Of a DNA stretch of 8,695 nt, positions 1 to 6,859 are shown one piece after another. The notes under the pieces are model-generated. The model was not told the DNA's origin. It worked only from the letters and a program-made list of their open reading frames with translations, and did no database searches. The translations under genes and the position numbers were made by a program. Origin of the DNA: an uncultured Clostridia bacterium (GTDB lineage: Bacteria > Bacillota > Clostridia > Oscillospirales > Ruminococcaceae); assembly GCA_947175045.1 (NCBI GenBank), contig CAMWLH010000066.1, forward strand, positions 1 through 8,695, in the 5' to 3' direction. How positions within the stretch are numbered: position 1 is the stretch's first letter; each line of letters starts with the position of its first letter.

Positions 1-26
1 TCCCACATGTCCTGAAGTATTTGTGA

Positions 27-38
27 TATAATTATAAT
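27..38 (+). promoter_or_regulatory. Possible -10 box pair (weak promoter candidate)
   Basis: Two adjacent TATAAT hexamers lie in an A/T-rich stretch about 20 bases before the terminator hairpin of repeat copy 1. At 17-bp spacing no good -35 hexamer is visible (CACATG or TCCTGA), so a sigma-70-type promoter is only possible. If active it would make a very short RNA ending at the terminator at 57-81. The match could simply reflect A/T richness. Confidence 0.2.
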
Positions 39-56
39 TGCAAGAGAATAAAAAAG

Positions 57-81
57 CCGTGTTTTACAAAACGCGGTTTTT
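57..81. terminator. Rho-independent terminator-like hairpin, copy 1
   Basis: CCGTGTTT (57-64) pairs with AAACGCGG (69-76), including one G-U pair, around a 4-base loop, and is followed by TTTTT (77-81). A run of A precedes it, so the reverse strand also reads as hairpin plus T run and termination could work in both directions. It would isolate the terminase operon from genes to the left of the window. Confidence 0.6.
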
Positions 82-139
82 CCGCGCAAGGATAGTTTTT
101 GCAGTCAAGTGCAAAAAAATATCAAAAAATGATAAAAGT

Positions 140-166
140 TGTCCTGAATGTCCCACATGTCCTGAA
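140..166. repeat. Three 9-bp TGTCC iterons
   Basis: Three head-to-tail 9-mers are visible: TGTCCTGAA (140-148), TGTCCCACA (149-157) and TGTCCTGAA (158-166). The second and third straddle the left edge of repeat copy 2. The same CCCACA/TGTCCTGAA pair opens copy 1 at 2-16, where any first unit would lie outside the window. Iterons of this size often bind a dimeric or multimeric protein. Their place upstream of a lambda-type terminase makes a packaging (cosB-like) site one option, but that is inference. Confidence 0.55.
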
Positions 167-176
167 GTATTTATGA

Positions 177-188
177 TATAATTATAAT
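177..188 (+). promoter_or_regulatory. Possible -10 box pair in repeat copy 2
   Basis: The same double TATAAT is conserved in the second repeat copy, again with no recognisable -35 at 17 bp. The terminator immediately downstream makes it an unlikely promoter for the terminase operon unless read-through occurs. Confidence 0.2.
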
Positions 189-208
189 TGCGAGAGAATA
201 AAAAAGAG

Positions 209-233
209 CCGCGTTCGACAAAACGCGGTTTTT
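209..233. terminator. Rho-independent terminator-like hairpin, copy 2
   Basis: CCGCGTT (209-215) pairs perfectly with AACGCGG (222-228) and is followed by TTTTT (229-233). Compared with copy 1, the fourth stem position changes T to C and turns a G-U pair into G-C, so pairing is maintained. Two such hairpins in series would block transcription entering from the left. Confidence 0.65.
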
Positions 234-270
234 CTCTGCGAAAAAATTGGTTTTGCAATCGAATGCAAAA

Positions 271-423
271 AGGCTGCGCTGTGTACCTGTATGATTGACA
301 GATATAGAACGCAGCTTTGCTGTATGCCGATTGGCGCATATGGACACAGAGTTTACAATTGATCGGTCTGGTTAACCTGTGCGCCCTTCGGTTTATTAAG
401 ATGGAGGGAGTACAAGTGTTCGA
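271..423. other. Non-coding leader upstream of the terminase gene
   Basis: No credible gene is seen here on either strand. A long-loop inverted pair GCTGCG (273-278) and CGCAGC (310-315) encloses a smaller CTGT/ACAG pair (287-290, 298-301). A GGAGGG ribosome binding site lies at 403-408. No small terminase subunit is encoded here, although in lambda that gene (Nu1) sits just before the large subunit. I see no strong promoter; TTTACA at 352-357 lacks a good partner -10. Confidence 0.5.
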
Positions 424-2349
424 GTGTTAAGAGAAACGGAAAAGCAGCGCGAAAGCAAGCTCAACGGCTGTATCGCTAAAGTGCTGGCAGGTATGAAGCC
501 GCCCGAAGACCTGACCGTTTCGCAGTGGGCGGACAGAAACCGCCGTCTGACCTCCGAGTCATCTTCCGAGGTCGGGAAGTGGAGGACATCGCGAACTCCC
601 TATATGATGGATATCCTCGACAGCTTCACCGACCCGAAGGTACAGCACATTGTGGTTGTAGCCGCCTCGCAGGTCGGGAAGTCGGAGGCTATCAACAATA
701 TGATAGGCTACTGTATAGACCAGGACCCCGGACCGATATTGTTTGTACAGCCTACGGTCACGGACGCAAAGGAATATTCACAGATGCGTATCGCACCGAT
801 GATCAGGGAGACCGCCTGTCTGCGCAGAAAGGTATCCGACCCCAAAAGCCGCGACTCCGGGAACACGATACTCCAGAAGTCCTTTCCGGGCGGTGTGCTG
901 ACTTTGACAGGCTCGACCGAGGCGCACGCACTGGCTTCAAAGCCTATCCGTTATCTTTTCGGTGATGAACGCGATCGCTGGGCGTTATCGGCGGGAAGCG
1001 AGGGCGATCCTTGGGAGCTTGCTACTGCCCGGCAAATTACATTCTACAACTCAAAGGCGGTCGAGGTTTCCACACCGACTATCAAAAACGCAAGCGCGAT
1101 TGAAAAGTCTTTCAAGAAGGGTACTATGGAGCGATGGAATACACAATGCCCACATTGCGGGGAGTATAGCGAGATAACCTTCAGCAATATTCGCTATGAC
1201 ACTGAAAAAACCGAGGTGAATGATGACGGCGAAAAGGTATACAATATCACTTCAATTCGCTATATCTGTCCGAAATGCGGCTGTATATCCTCCGAGCATG
1301 AAATGAAATCCCAGCCAGCCAAATGGGCGGCTGACAGTCCCGATGCATACGAGATGCACCGTACGCGCTCTTTTTGGCTGACCGCATGGGCTTCACCGTG
1401 GGCAACATGGGAGTCAATCATACTGAAATATCTTCAAGCGCTTGGAGATACCAAGAAGCTACAGGTAGTGTACAACACACAATTTGGCTGGCTCTGGGAA
1501 TACAGAGGGGAGTTAGAAAGCGAGGACTCCGTTATGGCACGCCGCGAGGAATACCGCGCGGAACTGCCCGACGGTGTTCTCGCTCTCACCTGCGGAGTGG
1601 ATACGCAGGACGATCGTCTGGAATATGAGATAGTGGGGCATGGGCATTTCGGTGAAACCTGGGGCATTAAAAAAGGTATCATAATGGGCTGTCCCGATTC
1701 CGACGAGGTGTGGCTGGCGCTTGACGATGTGATAGACCATGTTTATCGCTTCGGGAGCGGCATAGGCTTGAAGGTGTCCCTTACCTTTGTCGACGAGGGC
1801 GGTCATTATACGCAGGAGGTAAGGCAGCGCTGCTGCAGGAGGTTCGCGAAAAAGGTGTTCGCGATAAAGGGTCGCGGCACGGACGACGTTCCGTACACAA
1901 GCCCCCCAAAAAAGCAGAAGATCATAGTGGACGGCAGATATCTGGGAATGTGCTGGGTGTATGAGATAGGCGTAAACGCAGGCAAACAGCTCATCATGGA
2001 CAATATGAGGGTCAAGACTGAGGGACCGAAGTATTGTCATTTCCCAAAGCGCGATGATTACGGCAAGGACTACTTCAAGGGGCTTCTTTCGGAGCGCGTT
2101 GTGTATAAAAAGGAGCTTAAGCACCCGTGGCAGTGGGAGAAGATCCCCGGACATGAGCGCAATGAGGCTCTTGACTGCCGGAACTACGCGATGGCGGCAA
2201 TTAAGGCGCTGTCGCCCGATTTTGACGCGCTGGAACGCAGGCTCAAGGGAACGGCTCCCACACAGGCAGCTCCCGCCGTGCGGTCGGCGCAACCAAAACA
2301 GCCCAAGCCGCGCAGACGTGCGCAGGACAAATTTTATAATGAGTGGTGA
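424..2349 (+). CDS. Phage terminase large subunit, lambda GpA family
   Basis: This is the packaging motor and nuclease that cuts concatemeric phage DNA and drives it into the procapsid through the portal. Visible parts, in order: an ATPase with Walker A AASQVGKS (residues 80-87) and Walker B RYLFGDE (176-182), a zinc-ribbon pair of CxxC motifs (C242/C245 and C282/C285), and a C-terminal nuclease with acidic positions D393 (GVDTQDD), D457 (FVDEGGH) and D584 (NEALD). At 641 residues it has the length I recall for lambda gpA. The tail is basic and proline-rich. The start is taken at GTG 424 because the frame is closed at 397-399 and no earlier start codon exists; GGAGGG at 403-408 is 15 bases away, which is long. 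The GpA family usually goes with cos-type packaging. Family confidence is high; the exact start is less sure. Confidence 0.95.
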   Translation: MLRETEKQRESKLNGCIAKVLAGMKPPEDLTVSQWADRNRRLTSESSSEVGKWRTSRTPYMMDILDSFTDPKVQHIVVVAASQVGKSEAINNMIGYCIDQDPGPILFVQPTVTDAKEYSQMRIAPMIRETACLRRKVSDPKSRDSGNTILQKSFPGGVLTLTGSTEAHALASKPIRYLFGDERDRWALSAGSEGDPWELATARQITFYNSKAVEVSTPTIKNASAIEKSFKKGTMERWNTQCPHCGEYSEITFSNIRYDTEKTEVNDDGEKVYNITSIRYICPKCGCISSEHEMKSQPAKWAADSPDAYEMHRTRSFWLTAWASPWATWESIILKYLQALGDTKKLQVVYNTQFGWLWEYRGELESEDSVMARREEYRAELPDGVLALTCGVDTQDDRLEYEIVGHGHFGETWGIKKGIIMGCPDSDEVWLALDDVIDHVYRFGSGIGLKVSLTFVDEGGHYTQEVRQRCCRRFAKKVFAIKGRGTDDVPYTSPPKKQKIIVDGRYLGMCWVYEIGVNAGKQLIMDNMRVKTEGPKYCHFPKRDDYGKDYFKGLLSERVVYKKELKHPWQWEKIPGHERNEALDCRNYAMAAIKALSPDFDALERRLKGTAPTQAAPAVRSAQPKQPKPRRRAQDKFYNEW

Positions 2350-2354
2350 GGTAA

Positions 2355-2612
2355 ATGATAAGCAAAAATGAAGCACAGGCGTTGTATGAGTATTATGATA
2401 AGCTGATAACCAAGCTGACAGAAGCGAAGCTGGCGCTTGTTAAAGGCGGCGTCAAGTCATACACGGTTGACGACAGATCTCTGACGAGGTTCGATATCGA
2501 TAAGCTTTCCAAAGAAATTGACGAGGCAGTCAATAAGCGTGCCGAGTATGCGGCTATCATGAATGGAAAGAAACCTCGGAGGGCTGTCGGCGTTATTCCG
2601 AGGGACTTTTAG
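2355..2612 (+). CDS. gpW-like head completion/joining protein (DUF6148-like)
   Basis: This small 85-residue protein lies between terminase and portal, the position of lambda gene W, whose product seals the filled head and makes the platform for tail attachment. The sequence is an N-terminal helix rich in charged residues, a SYTVDDRSLTRFDIDKL segment (about 50-66, a beta turn leading into a helix), a second helix, and a basic tail KKPRRAVGVIPRDF. This matches the helix-hairpin-helix plan and basic C-terminus of gpW and resembles the DUF6148 group of Firmicutes phage proteins as I remember it. A GAGGT site overlaps the terminase stop, 5 bases separate the genes, and the stop codon overlaps the portal's ribosome binding site, so translation is probably coupled. 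Family assignment rests on position and pattern, not alignment. Confidence 0.75.
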   Translation: MISKNEAQALYEYYDKLITKLTEAKLALVKGGVKSYTVDDRSLTRFDIDKLSKEIDEAVNKRAEYAAIMNGKKPRRAVGVIPRDF

Positions 2613-2621
2613 GAGGGTATT

Positions 2622-4163
2622 GTGGAAAAGCGAATGACTGTAAAGGTAGTAAAATCGCCGCAGGCGAAGGGATACAGCGACGCGGGAGCAAGTCACACCA
2701 AGCGAGCCTTAAAGGGCTTTATTGCCGTAAGCGGCGCTCCGTCCGAGGATATTGATGTAAACAACATGACCATGCGGCAGCGCGGACGAATGCTGTATAT
2801 GGCGTCCCCGGTCGCCGCGGCGGCGATAAATACCAACCGCACCAAGATAGTGGGTTCGGGGCTGCGTATGAAATGCGCCGTGAACAATGATATTCTGGGA
2901 CTGTCCGACGAGGAGGTTCGCCGCTGGCAGAGGAATACCGAAGCCGAATGGAGAATGTGGGCGGAGCGGCGAAGCAATTGCGACACTCTGGGAGTAAACA
3001 ATTTCTATGAACTTGAACAGCTTGCCGTAAAATCATGGCTGATGAGCGGCGATGCGTTTGTGCTCTTGAAACGCACGGAGGCAACTCCGCTTAATCCCTA
3101 TACCCTGAGGCTTCACATTATTGAGGCTGACCGGGTCAGCACTCCTTTCTGTGAAAGGACAGCAATGTTTAATCAAACAGAAGGAAAAACCGCGAGCGGC
3201 AATAAGATCTATGACGGCGTGGAAATCGACAGCAGCGGGCGGGTGCTTGCTTATCATGTCTGCAACTTATATCCCTATCAGAATACTGCCGAAGAACGGA
3301 AGTGGCAGCGGATCGAGGTTGAGGGAAAAAGTACGGGAATTCCCAATATTCTCCATCTGATGGACGCGGAGCGCCCCGATCAATATCGCGGAGTAACATA
3401 TCTCGCGTCTGTTATAGAAACATTGCTGCAGCTGAGAAGATACACCGAAAGTGAGCTAGTGGCGGCGCTGGTGCAGTCTTATCTTACCGCGTGGATAGTA
3501 ACGGAATCAGACCCGACGGATTTTCCGCTGAACGAGGTGGGCGCAGGCGATGTCGATGGCATTCCCGGTACCCAGCCCGACAGCGTAAGCGATAACGAAA
3601 ACGAATATGAGATGGGTCCGGGACAAATAAATCATCTCAAAAAAGGTGAAAATGTGGTGTTCGGCAATCCGAACATACCCACCGCGGGCTATGATGCCTT
3701 TGTAAGGTCAATAACCAAAATGGCGGGAGCGGCATTGGAACTGCCCTATGATGTCCTCATTAAAGAGTTTAACAGCTCATACAGCGCGGCAAAGGGCGCT
3801 CTTGAGGAAACATGGGAGATGATCAAGATGCGCCGCGCATGGTTTATAAATGATTTCTGCCAGCCCGTGGACGAGGTGTGGCTTGCGGAGGCGGTCGCGA
3901 CGGGACGAATAAAGGCTCCGGGCTTCTGGGAAAATCCACTTGTTCGAGCGGCATGGTGTGGCGCAAGGTGGGACGGTCCGGCTCAGACGCACCTTGATCC
4001 CGTCAAGGAAGCCAAAGCGAACGAGTTGGTAGTGCAGCACGGTTGGAAAACAAACGAGCAGATCACAAGGGAGTATTACGGAAGCGACTGGAGTGAAAAT
4101 GCCGCTGTTATTTCTCAGGAGCAGCAGCGCCTAAACTCGGTTACTCCCGACAATCAGATATAG
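2622..4163 (+). CDS. Phage portal protein, lambda gpB family (Phage_portal_2)
   Basis: It forms the dodecameric ring at one capsid vertex through which DNA enters and leaves and to which terminase and neck proteins dock. Hallmarks seen: MRQRGRMLYMASPVAAAAI then NRTKIVGSGLRMK (about residues 51-83), matching the family's arginine-rich start of the fold and the conserved IVGSG turn, and ERPDQYRGVTYLA (about 249-261) leading into a helix LLQLRRYTESELVAAL. Length, 513 residues, is close to lambda gpB (about 530). Start GTG 2622 is preferred because AGGAGG (2611-2616) is 5 bases upstream; ATG 2634 is a 4-residue-shorter alternative with poor spacing. Lambda gpB is proteolytically trimmed at its N-terminus; whether this one is cannot be judged here. 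Confidence 0.95.
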   Translation: MEKRMTVKVVKSPQAKGYSDAGASHTKRALKGFIAVSGAPSEDIDVNNMTMRQRGRMLYMASPVAAAAINTNRTKIVGSGLRMKCAVNNDILGLSDEEVRRWQRNTEAEWRMWAERRSNCDTLGVNNFYELEQLAVKSWLMSGDAFVLLKRTEATPLNPYTLRLHIIEADRVSTPFCERTAMFNQTEGKTASGNKIYDGVEIDSSGRVLAYHVCNLYPYQNTAEERKWQRIEVEGKSTGIPNILHLMDAERPDQYRGVTYLASVIETLLQLRRYTESELVAALVQSYLTAWIVTESDPTDFPLNEVGAGDVDGIPGTQPDSVSDNENEYEMGPGQINHLKKGENVVFGNPNIPTAGYDAFVRSITKMAGAALELPYDVLIKEFNSSYSAAKGALEETWEMIKMRRAWFINDFCQPVDEVWLAEAVATGRIKAPGFWENPLVRAAWCGARWDGPAQTHLDPVKEAKANELVVQHGWKTNEQITREYYGSDWSENAAVISQEQQRLNSVTPDNQI

Positions 4164-4172
4164 GAGGAAATT

Positions 4173-5363
4173 ATGCCGGATATTAAAAGAAAATGCTACG
4201 CGCTGTCTTATGGAGAAAGCAAGGACAGCGCCGAGATAACCATGTATGGAGATATCGTGGAAACAAAGCCAGTCGATTGGTGGACGGGAGAGGAATGCGC
4301 GGGTGATTTTATTGTGCAGTCGGAATTTCTGGAGGATTTGAACGCAGTGGAGGGCTGTAAGAATCTGACCATACGCATGAACAGTCTGGGCGGTGATGCA
4401 GGGGTATCCATTCTTATACATAATCGTCTGCGGGAGCTTGCGGAAAAAGGTACGAAGCTTAACTGTATAGTAGACGGTGCTGCAATGTCGGGCGGTTCGC
4501 TGATAATGTGCGCTTGTGATAATATCACGGTCAATCCGTCCAGCCTTATTATGATACACAAGTGCTGGACGACGCTTTTCGGTGCGTACAATGCCGATGA
4601 GCTCAGGCAGGTCGCCAAGAGCAACGACGCGTATGATAAGGCACAGGCAAGTATTTACAGCCGTAAAACGGGACTGTCGGAAACGGTGATAACGCACATG
4701 ATGGCGGACACAACGTATATGACGGGCAAAGAAGCTGTTGATAAGGGCTTTGCGGACTCGCTTACCGAGAACGCTGAGCCCCTTTCCATTGCGGCGAGCG
4801 TGGACAGGCGCTCTCTTGTGATCTGCGGGCGGACTGTTCATCTTCCGAAAGGAATGACAGCTCCCGAGGGTATGCCTACGGTAACTTCCCCGACAGGGGT
4901 TGCAGATACATATAAAGGAGGAAATGATTTAATGGCAAAAAATCTTGAGGAACTCCGCAAGGAGAACAGCGAGCTTGCCGCTTCCATTGAGCGGGAGATA
5001 AGAGCTGAATGCAAGGCGGAACAGGAAATGGCTGCGAAAGAGGCTGCAAAAGCTGAACGCGACAGGCTGGCCGAAATAGACAGCGTTGCGGCACAGTTTG
5101 ACGGCAATGTCGTGCATGAGGCAAAATATGGAGACGCTCCTTGTACAGCGGCGGAGATGTGCTTCCGCGCGGCACAGGAGGCGTCAAAGAAGGGCGCTTC
5201 CGTTTTTGCAGGTATGCAGGCGGATTACGTAAGCTCCGGAACTGCGCAGGTGTCGGCGGTACCGCAGGAGCTTGAAGCGGGTAACGCAGTTAAAACTCCC
5301 GCGGAAATGCTCGCTGAGGCTCGGCAGACTGTACAAGGGCTGTTCGGAAAGGGGGAAAAGTAA
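4173..5363 (+). CDS. ClpP/S49-type head maturation protease with C-terminal scaffold (lambda gpC-like)
   Basis: The protein combines a ClpP-fold serine protease (about residues 18-200) with a charged, helical scaffold-like tail (about 254-396). Likely catalytic residues are S106 in DGAAMSGGS, H129 in LIMIHK and D179 in MMADTTYMTG, which line up with the ClpP Ser-His-Asp order; the NSLGGD segment (70-75) is the usual oxyanion-side glycine pair. In lambda, gpC acts inside the procapsid and is itself removed. Residues 200-253 look like a flexible linker rich in Pro, Thr and Gly. AGGAGG at 4162-4167 overlaps the portal stop, and the ATG follows 5 bases later. An internal in-frame start at 4932 gives a separate scaffold product, listed apart. 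The head-protease role is inferred from family and position. Confidence 0.93.
   Translation: MPDIKRKCYALSYGESKDSAEITMYGDIVETKPVDWWTGEECAGDFIVQSEFLEDLNAVEGCKNLTIRMNSLGGDAGVSILIHNRLRELAEKGTKLNCIVDGAAMSGGSLIMCACDNITVNPSSLIMIHKCWTTLFGAYNADELRQVAKSNDAYDKAQASIYSRKTGLSETVITHMMADTTYMTGKEAVDKGFADSLTENAEPLSIAASVDRRSLVICGRTVHLPKGMTAPEGMPTVTSPTGVADTYKGGNDLMAKNLEELRKENSELAASIEREIRAECKAEQEMAAKEAAKAERDRLAEIDSVAAQFDGNVVHEAKYGDAPCTAAEMCFRAAQEASKKGASVFAGMQADYVSSGTAQVSAVPQELEAGNAVKTPAEMLAEARQTVQGLFGKGEK
4914..4921 (+). promoter_or_regulatory. Internal ribosome binding site for nested scaffold start
   Basis: AAAGGAGG lies inside the protease reading frame, 10 bases before an in-frame ATG at 4932. In the long product it is read through as part of TYKGGND. 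Such a complete Shine-Dalgarno inside a coding region, placed exactly at the border of the linker and the scaffold domain, is unlikely to be chance. An out-of-frame ATG at 4924 ends after two codons at a TAA and may tune initiation. Confidence 0.75.
4932..5363 (+). CDS. Nested scaffold protein from internal start (Nu3-like)
   Basis: An ATG in frame with the protease gene, preceded by AAAGGAGG at optimal distance, would make a 143-residue protein identical to the protease's C-terminus. Residues 1-50 are Glu/Lys/Ala-rich and should form a long helix or coiled coil (EELRKENSELAASIEREI and onward), as expected of a scaffold. The C-terminus ends in AEMLAEARQTVQGLFGKGEK, a helical basic tail that could contact the capsid protein, as scaffold C-termini do. 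In lambda, scaffold Nu3 is made in the same way from an internal start in gene C, so a free scaffold and a protease-scaffold fusion share one interaction domain. The start is directly visible; that it is used is inference. Confidence 0.75.
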   Translation: MAKNLEELRKENSELAASIEREIRAECKAEQEMAAKEAAKAERDRLAEIDSVAAQFDGNVVHEAKYGDAPCTAAEMCFRAAQEASKKGASVFAGMQADYVSSGTAQVSAVPQELEAGNAVKTPAEMLAEARQTVQGLFGKGEK

Positions 5364-5365
5364 AC

Positions 5366-5752
5366 ATGGCTGATCTTTCACGGAAAATCGGTGAGATGGA
5401 ATACGACGCACTTATCATCGGCAATATTCCTCACAAACAGGTGAATAGCGGAACGATCCGCGCGGCAGAAACCGCGACAACATTCAAGCGCGGCACTATT
5501 CTCGCCAAGAGCTCGGCGGACAATAAGCTGGTAATACTCGGTACGGAGCCCGCGGAGGGTGAAACTCTTACCCCCGACTGTATTCTGTGCGATGATATCA
5601 TCGTGGAGTCCGACACGACCACGGCAGTATATACAGCCGGCTGTTTCAACAGCAACAAAGTCATAACTGCCGAGGGATACACAATAACCACAGAGGACAC
5701 GGACGCGCTGCGCAAGTATGATATCGTTCTTCAGTGCGCGTCAACAATGTAA
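5366..5752 (+). CDS. Head decoration protein, lambda gpD family
   Basis: Decoration proteins bind as trimers to the outer surface of the expanded capsid and hold it together against packaged DNA. The 128-residue protein shows the family layout: a disordered N-terminus, GTILAKSSADNKLVILG (about 43-59), a LTPDCILCDDI strand pair, TAVYTAGCFNSNKV (about 86-99), and a C-terminal stretch describing a helix-plus-strand end. Lambda gpD has 110 residues, so this one is slightly longer, mainly at the N-terminus. The gene starts 2 bases after the protease/scaffold stop, with AAAGGGGG at 5348-5355. Position directly before the capsid gene supports the call. Confidence 0.88.
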   Translation: MADLSRKIGEMEYDALIIGNIPHKQVNSGTIRAAETATTFKRGTILAKSSADNKLVILGTEPAEGETLTPDCILCDDIIVESDTTTAVYTAGCFNSNKVITAEGYTITTEDTDALRKYDIVLQCASTM

Positions 5753-5769
5753 GGAGGGTAAAAACAATA

Positions 5770-6843
5770 ATGCCTAATGAAATTAACTTTTTTGACACCT
5801 ACACCATGATTGCGATCACGGAGGAAATAGTCCCCACCGCGACATTTTTCAGGGACAGATATTTCCCTACCGAATCCTCGGATATCTTCGCAAGCGATAA
5901 GGTGCTTACCGAATACCGCAAGGGCGACAGGAAGATGGCGGCTTTCGTAGCTCCCCGTAAGGGCGCTATACCTATGGAGCGCATGGGTTATGAGATTCAT
6001 GAGTACAAGCCCACTATGATCGGCGTTTCCCGCCCGCTTACGCTTGATGACCTTAAGCGCCGCGGCTTTGGTGAGGCAATGTACATAAACAGTACTCCGG
6101 CGCAGAGAGCGGCACGACTGCAGCTTGACGATTTCACCGATATGAACAGAAGGATTGAGCGACGTGAGGAATGGATGTCCGCTCAGACCATGATCAATAA
6201 TGCCTGCACTATGCAGGAGTATATTGACGCCGAAACGAAGGGCGAGACACGCGATGTATATTTTTATGACGGCACATCGGATCACGCCTATACTGTGGCG
6301 AATATGTGGAACTCTTCAAACGGGAACTTTAACGGCGACGTAAAGGCAATGTGCAAGCTTCTTTCACGCAGAGGGCTTCCGGCAGCCGACCTCGTTCTCG
6401 GCAGCGAGGCGGCAGAGGCTATTCTTCATGATGATGAGGTGCGCGATCTGCTTGACAGAAGTCTCGCGATTTCCTACGGGGATATAAACCAAACCATTGA
6501 ATACCACGGCGTTGTGCGAATGGGAGTGCTGAATTTCGGCGGCTTTAAGCTGACGCTCTGGGACGTGTCGGAAAGCTACGAGGACGATAACGGCATTGAT
6601 ACGCCCTATTTTCCCACAACCTCCGCAATGGTCACCGCTCCCAAGTGCGGTCATATGATGTATGGACAGATTTCACAGATACCTTACGGTTCTACGGAGT
6701 TTGAGACCATAGCGGCTTCCCGCGTACCGAAGCTGGTTGTGGATCAGGAGAATGATTCTAGATCGACCATGCTCAGAACGCGTCCTCTCGCGGCTCCCAA
6801 GAACTACTGCCCGTATATTTACGCGGCAAACGTTGTGGGATAA
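5770..6843 (+). CDS. Major capsid protein, lambda gpE family
   Basis: It builds the icosahedral shell with the HK97 fold. Start ATG 5770 is chosen because AAGGAGGG (5751-5758) is 11 bases upstream; the frame is open back to a GTG at 5734, but that lies inside the decoration gene and has no ribosome binding site. The product is 357 residues (lambda gpE 341). Family-like features are the N-terminal TATFFRDRYFP segment, a VAPRKGAIPMERMGYE stretch corresponding to the E-loop region, a central helix rich in Arg/Glu (RRIERREEWMSAQTMIN), and a C-terminus ending in STMLRTRPLAAPKN followed by a short hydrophobic end, like the lambda subunit's exposed final strand. No covalent cross-link motif of the HK97 type can be argued from sequence alone. 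Confidence 0.92.
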   Translation: MPNEINFFDTYTMIAITEEIVPTATFFRDRYFPTESSDIFASDKVLTEYRKGDRKMAAFVAPRKGAIPMERMGYEIHEYKPTMIGVSRPLTLDDLKRRGFGEAMYINSTPAQRAARLQLDDFTDMNRRIERREEWMSAQTMINNACTMQEYIDAETKGETRDVYFYDGTSDHAYTVANMWNSSNGNFNGDVKAMCKLLSRRGLPAADLVLGSEAAEAILHDDEVRDLLDRSLAISYGDINQTIEYHGVVRMGVLNFGGFKLTLWDVSESYEDDNGIDTPYFPTTSAMVTAPKCGHMMYGQISQIPYGSTEFETIAASRVPKLVVDQENDSRSTMLRTRPLAAPKNYCPYIYAANVVG

Positions 6844-6859
6844 GAGAAAGGGGAACATA

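Larger units (their letters stand above)
1..120. repeat. Copy 1 of a 150-bp-period tandem duplication
   Basis: The first 56 bases match positions 151-206 with only two differences (positions 23 and 42). The rest of the copy diverges in sequence but keeps the same order of parts: paired TATAAT boxes (27-32, 33-38), a GC hairpin followed by five T (57-81), and an A/T hairpin (arms 96-103 and 110-117, 6-base loop). The repeat begins at the very first base of the window, so the true left edge and any further copies lie outside. Function is unknown; the preserved hairpins suggest it matters as RNA or as a transcription barrier. Confidence 0.85.
151..270. repeat. Copy 2 of the tandem duplication
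   Basis: The copy starts with the same bases as position 1 and repeats the same modules: TATAAT boxes (177-182, 183-188), terminator hairpin (209-233) and A/T hairpin TTTTGCA/TGCAAAA (251-257 and 264-270). Relative to copy 1 it has a 2-base insertion near 207 and a changed terminator loop. Stem pairing is kept although loop bases differ, which points to selection on structure. About 150 bases of unrelated non-coding sequence separate it from the terminase gene. Confidence 0.85.

Noticed and set aside
1..270. CRISPR array reading of the repeats
   Set aside because: Only two copies, about 150 bp apart, with conserved rather than unique interior sequence; this is a tandem duplication, not a repeat-spacer array.
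64..339. Open frame of 91 codons on the - strand across the repeats
   Set aside because: It would pass through both terminator hairpins and most of the duplication, and its protein is low-quality (Phe/Arg/Tyr-rich) with no family resemblance.
352..378. Possible promoter TTTACA ... TAACCT before the terminase
   Set aside because: Spacing is only 15 bases and the -10 is poor; not better than chance in this region.
1513..2376. Long open frame (287 codons) on the - strand across the terminase gene
   Set aside because: It is wholly antisense to a gene with clear catalytic motifs, lacks a ribosome binding site and shows Cys/Leu/His-rich unbalanced composition typical of a shadow frame.
4131..4841. 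Open frame of 236 codons on the - strand across the protease gene
   Set aside because: Antisense to the ClpP-type domain with intact catalytic residues; no ribosome site and no recognisable domain.
5731..6285. Open frame of 184 codons on the - strand over the capsid gene
   Set aside because: It runs antisense to the start of the major capsid gene and has no supporting signals.
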